64,000 nucleotides of DNA. It comes from Sordaria brevicollis (taxonomy: Eukaryota > Ascomycota > Sordariomycetes > Sordariales > Sordariaceae). A model generated the notes under the pieces. The model was not told the origin of the DNA. It made no database searches and saw only the letters and a program-made list of their open reading frames with translations. Position 1 is the first letter of the stretch, and each line of letters begins with the position of its first letter. Positions 1 to 12,115 of the stretch are shown piece by piece. The stretch is from the NCBI GenBank assembly GCA_033439795.1, contig JAUTDP010000015.1:930001-994000 (forward strand), read 5' to 3'. Position numbers and translations under genes: made by a program.

Positions 1-155
1 TGAACTTGCAGGCTACCATGGACTGCACACCATAAAATCTCATTTTCCCATCCCTCTAGTCCTTCCTTAAAACCCGCTTGCAACTCTTACGACTGCGAAT
101 AACCCACCTACCACCCTGACACTCACCATAACCACATCCATCAAACCCAGGCACG

Positions 156-1133
156 ATGTCGTTAACTACCGTGGAGAACAATATCATCGCCTTGAGTAAG
201 TTGCCTATTGGTGTTCCGCGCTCGTCGCTCGACGGTCGACGACTTCGACACAGATCTTCGCTAACCCTTTGTCATCCATAACAGTCCATGGCATCCAGGA
301 GTTGCCGCTTGATCTACACCCATCCGATCGCCGTCGCCATGCGGTCCAGCTGGTTGGCAAAATCTGCACGCTGCCTGCTTTCGAAAACTACCCCTTAACG
401 GACCTCGCAGACCTCGTTGCGAGATATGGGGTCATCGTGAAGCGGTACTTAGCCCGGGCCGAAGACGCGCGGGACAAGGAGTGGTTGACCAAGATTGACC
501 TCTTTTGCCCAGTCATTCTGGGCGTTGTCACCCGTAAGAGATCCCGTCAAACCTCTAGTTATCATTTCATTTTCTAGTTCAAGGTAACTGACCCTTGTTT
601 ACAGGGTTGATAAACTTCGGGTATGCCCTTGATGCCATCCGCTGGGTCAACGAGCACACTGTCGACGGCGAAGTCAGCGACTCGGATGACTCGGAAACCG
701 AGAGTGTCTTCGACAGCGCTTCGGTTGTCGGCGCCAACGCCAACGATGATACGGGTAAGAGTTTACTGAGAGCATGGAGTGACCCATCTGGCAGCCAGTT
801 TAAACTAACTGTCACTGTTTTACAGCATCGATCACCGACAGTGACACCGATGAGGAGGCTTCTGAAGCCGACTTTGAGGAGTGGGAAGTGGCTTCCGAGG
901 TCTCTGACCTCATCATCGACGAGTGGGACACGGCTTCTGAGGCTCCGGATCTTGTCGCTTTCGACGAGGTGGAAGTGGACCTCATTAGCTTCGATGAGGT
1001 AGAAGTTGACCTAGTCAGCTTCAACGAGGTGGAAGTTGACCTCATCAGTTTTGATGAGGTCGAAGTGGACCTTATGAGCTTCAACGAGGTGGAAGTGGCT
1101 TCAGAGCCATTGGACCTCCTCAGCTTTGACTAG
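156..1133 (+). CDS. Small acidic protein with 30-nt tandem repeats, cluster family-like
   Basis: Function not recognised. Four exons are read at 156-195, 285-533, 605-754 and 826-1133, giving a 248-residue protein. All three introns have GTAAG donors and CAG acceptors and are phase 1. The N-terminal half is mixed and predicted helical. From about residue 145 the protein is strongly acidic and ends in a tandem repeat with core DLxSFxEVEV, about five copies. The EWEV and EVEV elements resemble the GWExV/EWELV C-termini of the next two genes. No signal peptide or membrane segment is seen. The start is the first ATG after a CA-rich leader and opens a 40-nt first exon like those of its neighbours. 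Intron phase and position place it in the cluster, but sequence similarity to the other members is weak. Confidence 0.75.
951..1100 (+). repeat. 30-nt coding tandem repeat
   Basis: Roughly 4.5 in-frame copies of a 30-nt unit (GAGGTGGAAGTGGACCTCAT type) encode DLxSFxEVEV. Copies differ mainly at third positions and at D/N, so the repeat is not freshly homogenised. Confidence 0.9.
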
Positions 1134-1214
1134 AGGTCTCTCGGATTGCAGGATCTTGCCCTGCGGGAGTGTCATCAAGTTGGATATGCGATATTCTTGG
1201 AGTTCAAAACGGCC

Positions 1215-1312
1215 GTGATTTTTTTTGTTTCCTTTTTTTTTTTTTTTTGTTTCCTTTTTTTTTTGTTTCCTTTTTTTTAAGTTTCATTTTTTTTTGGTTT
1301 CATTTTTTTTGT
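1215..1312 (+). repeat. T-rich low-complexity tract
   Basis: Runs of T separated by GTTTCC/GTTTC repeat several times just downstream of the first gene. The tract is non-coding and is probably 3' flanking sequence. No other structure is seen between 1134 and the next promoter. Confidence 0.85.
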
Positions 1313-1555
1313 ATTGCTTTCACAGAAGTGTAACGTCTCGCAGCTCATCCGTTCCCCGCACTTTGTATTTATCTGCCTCTTAAATCTATTATATCATCAG
1401 GCTTCGTCCCGCTCATTTGCATCTTTTCTTCGACATCCCCCCTCGTTTCAGTCCACAGTGGACATCCCAAACCTTCACATCACCGGTAAATTTCACAACT
1501 GTACCCGGAATTTATGAAGTGAAGTACAGGTACAAGATGTGGTCTGTACCATTCA

Positions 1556-1640
1556 CCGTGCATTGCATTCACATTTCGCTGCACTGCCTAGGCTCCCTAC
1601 CTCTCAAGCTAACCTGGGCACTGGCATAAAACCCCCATCG
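1556..1640 (+). promoter_or_regulatory. Promoter module upstream of the 1789 gene, duplicated before the 2601 gene
   Basis: The segment holds TTTCGCTGCACTGCCTAGGC followed by CCTA.C..TC, GGGCA and CATAAAA. A clearly related block occurs at 2400-2485 (TTTCGCTTCACTGCCCTAGG, GGGCAT, TATAAAAA). The TATA-like element lies about 160 nt before the ATG at 1789 and about 120 nt before the ATG at 2601. This suggests that the two genes arose by tandem duplication with their promoters. Confidence 0.6.
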
Positions 1641-1788
1641 AAGCCCACAACATTTTTTGCGGCGTGGCAAAAGATTCGTCCCTCACGCGTGTTTCCTTGA
1701 CTGGTCTTTTTCCTGGAAACACAACACCCACCAATAAATCTACCAATCTACTAGCAAAGGACCAACCACAAGCGGCTTGACAAACAAT

Positions 1789-2201
1789 ATGTCGTCCCAG
1801 GATGGAAATATCATCAACGAGCTACATGCCGTGTGTGAGTTGCTCGTATGCCCGCAGCCCGCCCAAGTCTAAACCACCCTCATCATTCGACGGCATGCCC
1901 ATTCGACAATGAGAGTCGACTAGAAGGGAGTCAGCCTCGAGGAAATCGAGACGCAATCAAACTAACAATGAATTCCCCGCGGTAGCCGAGGCACTCGATC
2001 GCCTTGAGAAGTCAATTGCTGACGACAGCAATGACAAGGTGGTCGCCAAGAAGAAAAAAGACTTGAAGAATGACGGCTTCGGTAGGTTATTGGCGAATCA
2101 ATCATGTTTAAGTCTCAACTAACTCTTGTCATGCTGTAGTTCTCGTCCACAAACGCGATAGAAAGCCCGAGAAGAAGGATGGCGAGTGGGAACTAGTTTG
2201 A
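1789..2201 (+). CDS. 67-residue lysine-rich family member (mini version)
   Basis: Function unknown. Three exons are read at 1789-1834, 1986-2081 and 2140-2201, both introns phase 1. The first exon begins MSSQDGN. The second encodes a short charged segment. The third begins VLVHK, continues with a K/E-rich stretch and ends EWELV. The last exon matches the last exon of the downstream gene (VFVKK to GWEMV), which supports the splice choice. It lacks the helical core seen in other members and so looks like a trimmed copy. Promoter similarity to the downstream gene points the same way. The ORF is too short for a plain ORF scan and the model rests on splice signals and homology. Confidence 0.7.
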
Positions 2202-2600
2202 GCCATTGAGGCATGATCTGATAGGGGTCACTGCGGGTGTAAACAGGCAGTACATTTCGTTACATAGTCATCTCAAATCCGTATCAAAAGTCTCCCTGTC
2301 AATCAAGGCGTCCTTCAGGAATGGATACATTTATTTCCTGAAATACACTGGTAAAATGCGTCTCAGCTGAATACGGGCTACGGCCTCTACCATCCACCGG
2401 CTCATCCATTTACTTTTTCGCTTCACTGCCCTAGGCCACCTATCCATCTTCACCTACCCGGGCATGACCTAACTGGTATAAAAACTACCCCCTCCACGCA
2501 CATTTTGCTGGGCTTGAACTTTCTCCTGCAAAAAACAACAAATCCCACCTACTAAACAACCACCATATCTCATCAAATACACACAGAGACTGACTACACA

Positions 2601-3430
2601 ATGTCGTCCTTTGAGCAGAAGCTTTACAAGCCCGCCTTCCCGAAGAGTAAGTCCTGTCCCACCTCTCACCATCTGTTCAGTTTACTATTACCTAGCCAAA
2701 CATCAACCCTCACCATATCTCAGAAACATCCACCAGGTCCTTTACTAACATGTCCCAGTCGTCGAGATGGCCGAGCAAATCGACGACAAACCCACCACCA
2801 TGCTCGCCGTGGACCGCGACAAGTTTGCCGAGGAGCTAGTTCACGATGCTCTCCGCGAGGGGTACTCCCCCATCAAGCTCCTGCACGCCATCGACATGTA
2901 CCTCGAAATGTGCAGCCACAGTGTCCGCGTGGTTGCCAAGACGGGCGTGGTGAATGATCAGTTGCTGCTCACCAGGAAGAACTTTTGTCTGCACGTGAGC
3001 AAGGCGTTGATTCGTAAGTTTCCTTAGCGTAACGACTCATGATGTCCAACCATTGTGGCATTGCCTGGAAACGTTTGTACGCTAGAATAGGTATTGACAT
3101 CTTCTCTCGTTACTACGTGTAGGCTTCGTGCGCCAGGAGAAGAACGACGCAGCTAGGGCGGCGGCTGTAAACGCTCGTGTTGAGGCCAGCTTGAAGGCCG
3201 CTGCGGTTGGCGAGAGGACCAGTATTGCTACAGTGGTTGCCAACCAGCCTGTCTCGGTCCTTGAGGATAAAATGGATATCGAGTTTGGTGGGTACTACCT
3301 GGTGATGTGTCATGTGAGGCGTGAGAGTCATCTGTTCAAAAGCTAACCTGCCGTGTCTCCAGTGTTTGTCAAGAAGCACAATGGCAAGTCTGAGACTGGC
3401 TCGGATGATGACGGTTGGGAAATGGTTTGA
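2601..3430 (+). CDS. 177-residue helical family member with GWEMV terminus
   Basis: Function unknown. Four exons are read at 2601-2646, 2759-3013, 3123-3287 and 3363-3430, all introns phase 1. Exon 1 encodes MSSFEQKLYKPAFPK. Exon 2 (255 nt) is a helical segment including FAEELVHDALREGY, comparable in place and length to the 264-nt core exon of the minus-strand members. Exon 3 is alanine-rich. Exon 4 begins VFVKK and ends DDDGWEMV. The TATA-like box at 2477-2484 and the ATG context ACAATGTC support the start. No targeting signal is visible. The basic/acidic make-up is compatible with a nuclear or cytosolic protein, but this is inference. Confidence 0.85.
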
Positions 3431-4295
3431 GGCTTGCGGTTTTGGAACAGAGATGGAGTGCCGAGGAGGATGTTTAGGGTGAAGCTCTGACGGGGCCCCC
3501 AAGCAGCTGCAATTGTGGTGGTGCAGACTCAAAGGAGTTGAGCTCCCACAGAGTTAACTGGATGTAGAGACTTGGCATGATCATTTCCGGCAAACCAACT
3601 CTTCAATATTTCGTTGTACTGATCGTTTGAAGTTAAGATCATACCTTATCAAGTTGTGACATGCGAATGCCTTCGAGACTCCTACGGGCACGGACCAGAC
3701 AGATTGCGTTCATCATGCTTTCGCTTTTTCACCGCGGGCCGTGCAGGTGGCAGGTGCTGGCCGCTCGCCGCTCGCCGCTCGTTTGGTATCCTGCATTCTT
3801 ACCCCATTCTCTCCAACTCTTGTGGAGACACTGGTACTGTGGTACAAAAGTTGACTGTCCCTTCCTTCCACTTCCCTTTTGATCTGGCCTCACACCTGGT
3901 CTTTCCATCTCACGCCGTGTTGAAGTTCACCACGACTTCCTAGGCAAAAGGCGCGAAGGCATCAATCCAGCAAGAGCGCTTCATGGGCATTTCCCGTACC
4001 TTTGACCCTGCAGTACAGTCAAGCGGCCTCAAGTTCAACCTCTCATCTCATTCCTTACAACTTCGATCTTGCAATCTCCTCAAAATGTTGTTTGCCGTGA
4101 TATGGGAGTCTTCTCATCGTTCATTCGGATGGGAAGCAGGGTGAAGCCTCTTCTCAACTTGGTCATCAGCGTACATGCTTCCAACATCATGGCTTCCACT
4201 CCACGAGCTATCCTCCCAATCACTATTTACGAGTCCCAAAAACCGACGGATCTCTGGAGAGCAAAAGCGCCTCGAACTTCTCACTACATGTCGAC
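3431..4295. other. Intergenic region, nothing clear
   Basis: No convincing coding region. The sequence just before 4296 is open in the frame of the next gene back to an AG at 4232-4233, which would be a phase-1 acceptor, so an unresolved first exon of that gene may lie in 4085-4170. Confidence 0.5.
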
Positions 4296-4696
4296 ATGGA
4301 AAAGCCCCTTGACGGTGCTGGCCGCATGGAAGCCGCCGAATTTGCCGTCCGCCTCCTTCATGGAAAGGCTGTCTTTGGTCCGTACACGTTCAAGAAGGAC
4401 AGAGAGTTTGATCCTGCAAGGGCAGAGACCCTCAAGTCGATTGTCAAGACATGGATCGCTATCAATGAGCATGTGTGTGAGAATGCTCGTTTGGAAAAGG
4501 ACACCGAGGCGTTCAACAAGGTTCTTGAGCGTCTATACTTTGCTCACAACATCCAGCTCGCTGCCAGTAAGTTCTTTTCTTTGAAATATCTGAAGGCCTG
4601 AGCAATTTCTTTCATCTTCAAGACATAGAGGCTGCTCTTTCTCCCGTTAATGGTGGCTCATCTTCTCGTACCGCCATCGACGACGACCTTTCCTAA
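4296..4696 (+). CDS. Helical protein, probable family member, 5' end uncertain
   Basis: Function unknown. Two exons are read at 4296-4566 and 4623-4696, with a phase-1 intron (GTAAGT to CAAG), giving at least 114 residues. The first exon is mostly helix-forming (AAEFAVRLLHGKAVFG and a charged segment after it) and the second ends in an acidic SRTAIDDDLS tail. The length of about 271 nt, the phase and the position are like the core exon of the cluster. The frame stays open upstream of the ATG to about 4234, where an acceptor-like AG sits in phase 1. The true start may therefore be an earlier short exon as in the other genes. Residue similarity to the named core motif is weak, so membership is inferred from structure and location. 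Confidence 0.55.
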
Positions 4697-5274
4697 CCGC
4701 AGCCGAGGAAACGTCGTTGTACCGAGAGCGAACAGAGTCATATCTCCCCACGTCGTTCGGCGGGTCAAGCGAGTCGTCGAGTGTGAACCAAGGGCTCGAC
4801 TGAAGACAGAGCGCAAACACAAGGAGGCGAGGACAACTGCTGCGCACACACTAGGAAGTACCTAGCTACGTTATTGAGATTTACAAACCTTCCGCCCGTT
4901 CTACACGTTGATTTGCACAATTACCCTCCAAATAAACTGTCGTGAGCAGCTAGGCAAATTTCCATGTGTCTTTTGCGTTCGTTCGACTCGCCTGTTCCAG
5001 TGTGTTTCCTACACGCCCGATCATCGTCAAACGACGGGCTCCGGAATGACGCTAAGCACAGAGGCAAAGACAAGATGTTATTCACATTTGCGGAGGCAGG
5101 CATTCAGCAGAACCTTCGAAAGATCGAGTTTGACACAATGCCATTGTTGATGCTTTACAGCTACCTCCATTTTCTTTCGCCAGTGTTTAACATGGAACTC
5201 GACTTCGTTTTGTAGCAGGAGATTGTTGTCTTGTGTATCTTGTTGTTGTCGACATGCGAAGTTTTTTAAGCCCC
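4697..5274. other. Intergenic region, nothing clear
   Basis: Short open frames are present but show no splice logic or family motif. I see no supported feature. Confidence 0.5.
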
Positions 5275-5547
5275 CAGACTGTCACTCATGGGCATGGCCG
5301 GCAAGATCCAGTCCTTAACCTTACTCCTGCTGCAGTCTATCTGGCACTCGAAGGCGCCAAGTCGGTCCAATCCATGTAGACCTGTTCATCTTCCCCAACT
5401 ACGCCCAATCAATACGCGAAAGCATCACCATCGTCCACTCGTCAACCAAAGTTACTCGCGTAGGTGGCGCCATTGGACAAGCCCCTGGCTTCATGGTGGA
5501 TGCCAACGCACTCCTCCGGGCAAAGAAGGGTGCCAGCTACCTCTAGT
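5275..5547 (+). pseudogene. Frameshifted gene fragment, family unknown
   Basis: Two adjacent frames read as protein-like sequence. One contains LNLTPAAVYLALEGAKSVQ up to a stop at about 5376. The other continues without a break from VDLFIFPNYAQSIRES through GGAIGQAPGFMVDANALL to a stop near 5547. One missing base at about 5375 joins them. The balanced composition and codon use suggest a real protein once encoded here. I do not recognise the family, and it does not resemble the cluster genes. It has no start codon and lies tail to tail with the minus-strand gene ending at 5584. Confidence 0.5.
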
Positions 5548-5583
5548 CGAGGAGGTAGTGGAAGACCTCTGCAAGGGCAACAG

Positions 5584-6320
5584 TTAGCTCCGCTGTCCGC
5601 TCAGGGAATCTGGACAAGAAGAACGAATGAGAAGAGGGCTAGGGAGGTCAACGCACCACACTCCGCGCGGAGGATCACACGGAGGAACATTCTCTGAAGT
5701 TCGAGGCGTTCGTACGCCTGTCCGTGGGGTTGGTTGTGCATGTACCCTGGATTGCCGCTGATCACCGAATCCAGACGGCCGATTATGGCTTGGGCAGCGG
5801 CCTTCACGACCTCAACCCTGGTACCGGTGCGGTAAGCGTGCTTAAACCAGTTGATGGCCTCAGCCTCGATTTCGCCCACGGACGGGGAGACGCCGCCGTT
5901 GGCGTCGACCATATCGCTCACTACGAGGATTGGCTTGGTTAGAGACCCAAGGACCCGCCAGGGGGAGGCAAGAAACATACTGATCGAGTCAATAGGAAGA
6001 ATCTCGAGATGTCCGAGGACACGACGGGTCGGCAAACGAAGCTTGATCTCTGCACTGGGTCAATACCGCGATGCGAATAAGCATCAGAAGGGTTGGCAAG
6101 ACCTACTCGTAGGCTTGGGTTTCATGGGCCCGCTGAGAGGGGCGGTCGTCTTCGAGCCAGTGTCTTCAGCAGCACCGGGCGCGGAGGAATGAGGCTCGGG
6201 AAGCTGCATAAACAACTCGTCGTCGTTCTCGACAGCCTCATTACTTTTGGTAGGTTTCTCTTGGGCCGGAGCTTTCGCCTTCGGAGCCGTCGGCGACTTT
6301 CGCTTCGTGAAGTGCGCCAT
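5584..6320 (-). CDS. DILPVDxI-family basic protein, copy 1 (about 190 aa)
   Basis: Function unknown. Exons on the minus strand are 6320-6107, 6049-5981 (69 nt), 5920-5657 (264 nt) and 5609-5584, all phase 1. Exon 1 encodes a K/P-rich tail starting MAHFTKRK with the LPEP element. Exon 2 ends LEILPIDSI. Exon 3 holds NGGVSPS, WFKHAYRTGTR, GNPGYMHNQP and ERLELQRMFLRVIL. The last exon would encode DSLSGQRS and needs a GTGCGT donor. If that intron is not removed, the protein instead ends LLVQIP at 5601. Exon lengths identical to those of the next three minus-strand copies make the model strong. The conserved upstream block lies about 97 nt before the ATG. Confidence 0.8.
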
Positions 6321-6412
6321 GTTGGATTGAGCGCACCAAGTGTTGCGGGGGAATTGATCGGGTCTTACTCCTTGATGTTCCGCTCGTGCCTTTTTCAGTA
6401 AGCGAAATATTG

Positions 6413-6464
6413 AAAAAGAGGTTGTCGAGACGAGGAAGGTCGACCTTGAGCTTTCGAAGTCGAC
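6413..6464 (-). promoter_or_regulatory. Conserved upstream block of DILPVDxI genes (copy 1)
   Basis: On the plus strand the block reads AGAGGTTGTCGA, then AAGGTCGACC, then CGAAGTCGAC. The same three elements occur at 8109-8158, and the first occurs at 11256-11266. The distance from AGAGG to the ATG is 97, 96 and 96 nt in the three genes. A TATATA element at 6696-6703 (about 380 nt before the ATG) has a counterpart at 8378-8385 before copy 2, so the block may lie in the 5' UTR rather than the core promoter. Confidence 0.65.
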
Positions 6465-7071
6465 GGGCTTTTAAGCGACGAAATTGAAGGAAGGGGGCAC
6501 TGTGGACGCGGAAGAAGGAAGTGAAAGAAGCTTTCAGGTTTGAAGGTTCCATGAGGGGTGTCCTGTGAAGGGACCTCGAGTCATTACAAAAGAAGAGCAA
6601 GGCCATGATGAGGAACCTCGACATGGCGACTCGTAGCGCGTTTGTGAGGCGAGATCGGTGTGTGAATGGGACTTGTAAGTGTACCTCCCGTCGGTTATAT
6701 ACCGGACAAGGGTGTTTTTGTACTCCATGTTCAGTGCAATAACTTTGCTAATGCTTCGAGGTTGCCTTTCGCCAATGAATCCGCAACGTGTATCTCTTGG
6801 TATTATCATTGAATGGAGGTTTTTTTGGATAGCTATGTTGTTATCGTCGACATAAGAAGTGAATCATCCCCTAGGCTGTGTCCCATAGGTCACAGGAGAG
6901 AGGAATTGAAGCCGATCCTTCTACTATCCGTTGAACCTCTATCATATGTCTTCCGCCAACCGTGCCCTATAGCACCTCATTACCACATTGGGAATCTTGA
7001 AGCCCTGAAAAAAAAAGAAAAGATGCGCGGGTCGTACCCAAAGCCCACCTCTTTGTTCAACGTTGGTCTGT
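6465..7071. other. Intergenic region
   Basis: Apart from the TATATA element at 6696-6703, I see no coding region or repeat here. Confidence 0.5.
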
Positions 7072-8013
7072 TCATACAACCTGTAGGTGGCATCGCTGAC
7101 CAACACCAACTTCTTTGGCGAGGGTCAAGGAACCTAGCCCCTGCAGCACCGTTCTCAGTGCACGCTGGCTAATTCAGGATGTAATTGAAGAGTTCTATGC
7201 AATCAGCCGGTCAGTTCAAACCTGCGCTTCAAAAAGTTCCGCAAGAGAGAAGAACATATCCAGTCCAGGACAATCGACTTACCGCAACGGATGTCGAGGA
7301 TGGCCTCGAGGAACTTCCTCTGGCTCTCCAAACGCTCGTATGCTTTACCGCAAGGGCGGTTATGCAGGTACTTTGGGTTGCCTTGAAGAACAGAGTCGAG
7401 CCTCTCCATGATGACGTTGGCCGCATGCTGGACAGACTCGACCCTCACTCCAGCCCGGTAGGCCGTCTTAAACCAGTTGACGGCAGCGGCCCGAATTTCG
7501 CATGATGAAGGCACGACGCCACCGTGGGTCTCCGTCAAGTCGCTCACTGTGGGGTTTCGATTTCGTTAGAGACACCACAAAACGGGGATAAATGAGAGGG
7601 TAGAAGGGGAGAAGCTCACTTATCGTGTCGACTGGGAGAATATCCATTTGTGTCTGCACGCGGGCGGGAGGGAGGTGAAGAATGATCTCTGTAACCGGTC
7701 AGTAAAAGGCGGGTAGACGGTTATGGCGCACGGCGCCTTGATGAGTTTATCGCGACTCGAGAACTAGGCGACACTTACTCTTTATCGTCTTGGGCTCCGT
7801 CTGAGCGTTCTTCGCAGCCGCTCCAGTCTTGGTCGGGTTGGCCTTGGCCCTGGATTTAGGCTCTGGAAGCAGTAACGTCGACTCTGTGTTGCTGTTGCCG
7901 GCTTCTGACGACGCGGTTCGCATTGTTTGGTTCTCGTCGGCGCCAGCGCCTGGTAGCTCGGCTTCAGCTTCAGGCGCCGCCGTCTTTCTGCTGGTAAACT
8001 TGATGCGCGCCAT
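7072..8013 (-). CDS. DILPVDxI-family basic protein, copy 2 (about 209 aa)
   Basis: Function unknown. Exons are 8013-7779, 7688-7620 (69 nt), 7546-7283 (264 nt) and 7133-7072, all phase 1. Exon 1 starts MARIKFTSRK and holds STLLLPEP. Exon 2 encodes IILHLPPARV ending DILPVDTI. Exon 3 holds WFKTAYRAGVRVE, GNPKYLHNRP, ERLESQRKFLEAIL and DIRC. The last exon (acceptor CTAG at 7137-7134) begins GSLTLAKE, which parallels the last exon of copy 3. The basic start of exon 1 resembles a nuclear or DNA-binding tail, but no known domain is recognised. This copy is complete and shows no internal damage. Confidence 0.85.
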
Positions 8014-8105
8014 TTGGAGATGGGCGCATCAAGTTTTCCGTGGGGTTGATTGGTATCTTTTCGTCGATATCTCCTTTTTGTGGGATTCGGGAAGCGAAAA
8101 ATTAC

Positions 8106-8158
8106 GGAAGAGGTTGTCGAAAAAAAAAGAAGGTCGACCCCGGTCCTGCGAAGTCGAC
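8106..8158 (-). promoter_or_regulatory. Conserved upstream block of DILPVDxI genes (copy 2)
   Basis: Same ordered elements as at 6413-6464 (AGAGGTTGTCGA, AAGGTCGACC, CGAAGTCGAC). AGAGG starts 96 nt before the ATG at 8013. A TATATAC element lies at about 8378-8385. Confidence 0.65.
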
Positions 8159-8840
8159 ACGCCATTTAAGCAATGAGCTGGTCCACAAATGGCCCAAGTG
8201 AATTACCAGCTATGAAGGTTCCAAAGGTTCTTTGAGGGTTGGTGAGGTGACGCATCCAAGAATACATGGCAAACGCGGAGGAAATTCATGACCAAGGCCT
8301 TTGACAGGGTGAAGCGCCGGTTAGACTGCCTTGGACAGTGACTGGATCTTGTGCTGCAGTCGTGAAGTGTATCCGAGTTATATACAGTGCTGGCTTGAAG
8401 GTTCCAGGGTTATTCTCGGCCTTGTTGCGTAAGAAGGTTTGGAAGTACTTGGGCTTCGTGCCACTGTTGTCGGTCGAACCCCTCACGGCAAGTGAATACA
8501 CAGTATCATGCCCTATTTCCACTTGCTATGGCACATCTATTGTCTTTGACAGCCACAATAAAGTTCCTCTCCATACTTACCGAGCCTGTACTCCTTTGAG
8601 ATGAAATTATCCTCTCCAAACGCAAACCCGGGGGATGTGTCCCATTACATAAGGTACTAAATCTGGTGATGGTAGCGTAGTTAATAGCGTGTATTTCGCT
8701 ATACCCCGCCGGCAATAGGAAGGACTGCACCCTAAGCAAGTAGTCAGAGAGTGTCGTAGGGTATGCCCCCCTTCTTGGGTTGAGGCAATCGTATCTTGCT
8801 AGTACCGGGTGATGGAAGAAGACCTCTAGAAGGTCAACTC
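8159..8840. other. Intergenic region
   Basis: Holds the TATATAC element of copy 2 and otherwise nothing that I can support. Confidence 0.5.
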
Positions 8841-8846
8841 ACTGCA

Positions 8847-9100
8847 GTCGATCCGCAATATCGCCCTGAGAAACTATCGCTGTGTTTCCAAACGCTCAAG
8901 GCCCTTGCTGTGAGACCTACTGTATATGTATCGTGGATTTCCCACAATGACCGAGTTTAACCTCTACATGATTATAAACGCAGCGTTCATGATGACGGAG
9001 ATTCTGACGCCGGGCACACCTTACAAAGATTGATAGGTATATGAACTCTAATAGACCCATCGGCCTGTTGCTCAAAGGCCGCATAATACGGGGATTGGTG
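8847..9100 (-). pseudogene. Degenerate core exon of a DILPVDxI-family copy
   Basis: The minus strand reads as a decayed 264-nt core exon. In one frame it gives RISVIMNAAF, a TAG, RLNSVIVGNPRYIYSRS, KGLERLETQR, a second TAG, then FLRAILRIDC and an in-phase GTGAGT donor at about 8847. Both stops stand where intact copies carry GAG (Glu). The alignment to GNPKYLHN, ERLESQRKFL and DIRC of copy 2 is plain. The upstream part (WFKxAYRAG region) is barely recognisable and no exon 1 or exon 2 is found, so this is a relic. Confidence 0.75.
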
Positions 9101-9206
9101 GTACACCCGTTACCGGGCATCTATCTAGCCTTTTTCTTTTCAAAAGAAATGACAAGCCAACTGGAAAGAAAGCCTTGAACTCCATTCTTGAGATTCTCCC
9201 AGATTC

Positions 9207-11160
<1,954 letters not shown>

Positions 11161-11389
11161 GTTGAGATGGCTGTATCAAGTCAGTAGCGCAACAGTTGAG
11201 AAAAATGCGTTCTTCTGGAAGTGCTTTGCGAAAACACAAGACGAGATACTTCGGAAGAGGTTGTCTGCCAAAAAGGCCGAGTAGTCAACTCTGTTCTTGC
11301 AAGGACGGCAGGCTTTAAGCATGCAGATTGAACAGAGAAGATACCAGTGAACAGTCCGTACTGGCACCAAGGTTCTATCTGACAGGGTT

Positions 11390-11700
11390 CGGTGAAGAGC
11401 CCCGTGTCAGCAAACAAATGTAGTCTCACCATTAAGGTCGTCAATACGGTGGAGCCCGTGCCCGTGAATTACCTTGATTCATGAACAGCATGCCTGTACC
11501 CCCCTTCTCCCACCCTGACACTCTATCTTCCTACATTGGAATACCATCCGTCTGGAATCCTGCGCAGCAAGCCTTCTACCGCGCCTACAACACCCCGAAC
11601 ACTACATACCCAACACCGACGCCAGCGTCAACGTCGCAACAATGGTACGTCTCAAGCACTCGGACAAACCGCTCATCGTAATGGTAATATGAATGGAGAT
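11390..11700 (+). pseudogene. Relic of promoter and start of a 14224-type gene
   Basis: The sequence around TTGATTCATGAACAGCATGC (11473 onward) repeats the upstream region of the intact gene at 14224, where the same string begins at about 13913. At 11642 an ATG opens MVRLKHSDK, matching MVRVKHSDK at 14224, but the frame stops after 16 codons. It sits divergent to the gene starting at 11160, just as the intact gene is divergent to the gene starting at 13609. Confidence 0.75.
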
Positions 11701-12115
11701 CAGGATGGCGGCCCCCCAAATCTTAGTCATGGCCTTGCTCTTAAGAGCAGCATCGGCGAACAGCTTCGCATGAGCTTCTAGCTCGGCGTCCGGTACGCCT
11801 GCTTGAACCACCTCACGGCTTCGGAGCGGAGCTCGTGCATCAAGGGTGGGATTCCGTCATTCGCATCAGTCAATCTGACACTGACGTCCTGGTCAGAGGC
11901 ATGTTAGAAGATGACACTGCGCTAAAGTGGGCGAAGGACCTGCTCATGACATTTACGGGGAGGATGTCTACGGTTGGCTTCGAAATTTGAGTAGCTTCCT
12001 TAGCTGTGTCTGGCTCTGGGCGTAACAAGATCGACTCGTAGTTTTCTGTGGCAACTTCTGACGGGTTGGTATGTTTGTCTTCCACGTCGCTCTGAGTTGA
12101 GGCTCTCTTTCCGGG
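11690..12115 (-). pseudogene. Chimeric degenerate family copy
   Basis: Read on the minus strand. An exon-1-like piece with SILLRPEP runs straight into an exon-2 end, DILPVNVM, where the GT donor has become GC. After an acceptor the core exon starts VSD with a one-base frameshift, then LTDANDGIPP and AVRWFKQAYR. Right after AYR the sequence switches to a segment like the other subfamily (DAELEAHAKLFADAALKSK, compare EELMSHAKIFAEHAIKQ at 14224), in a different frame with a stop between. So this is a fusion of two subfamilies, broken at several points. No start codon is found. Confidence 0.7.
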
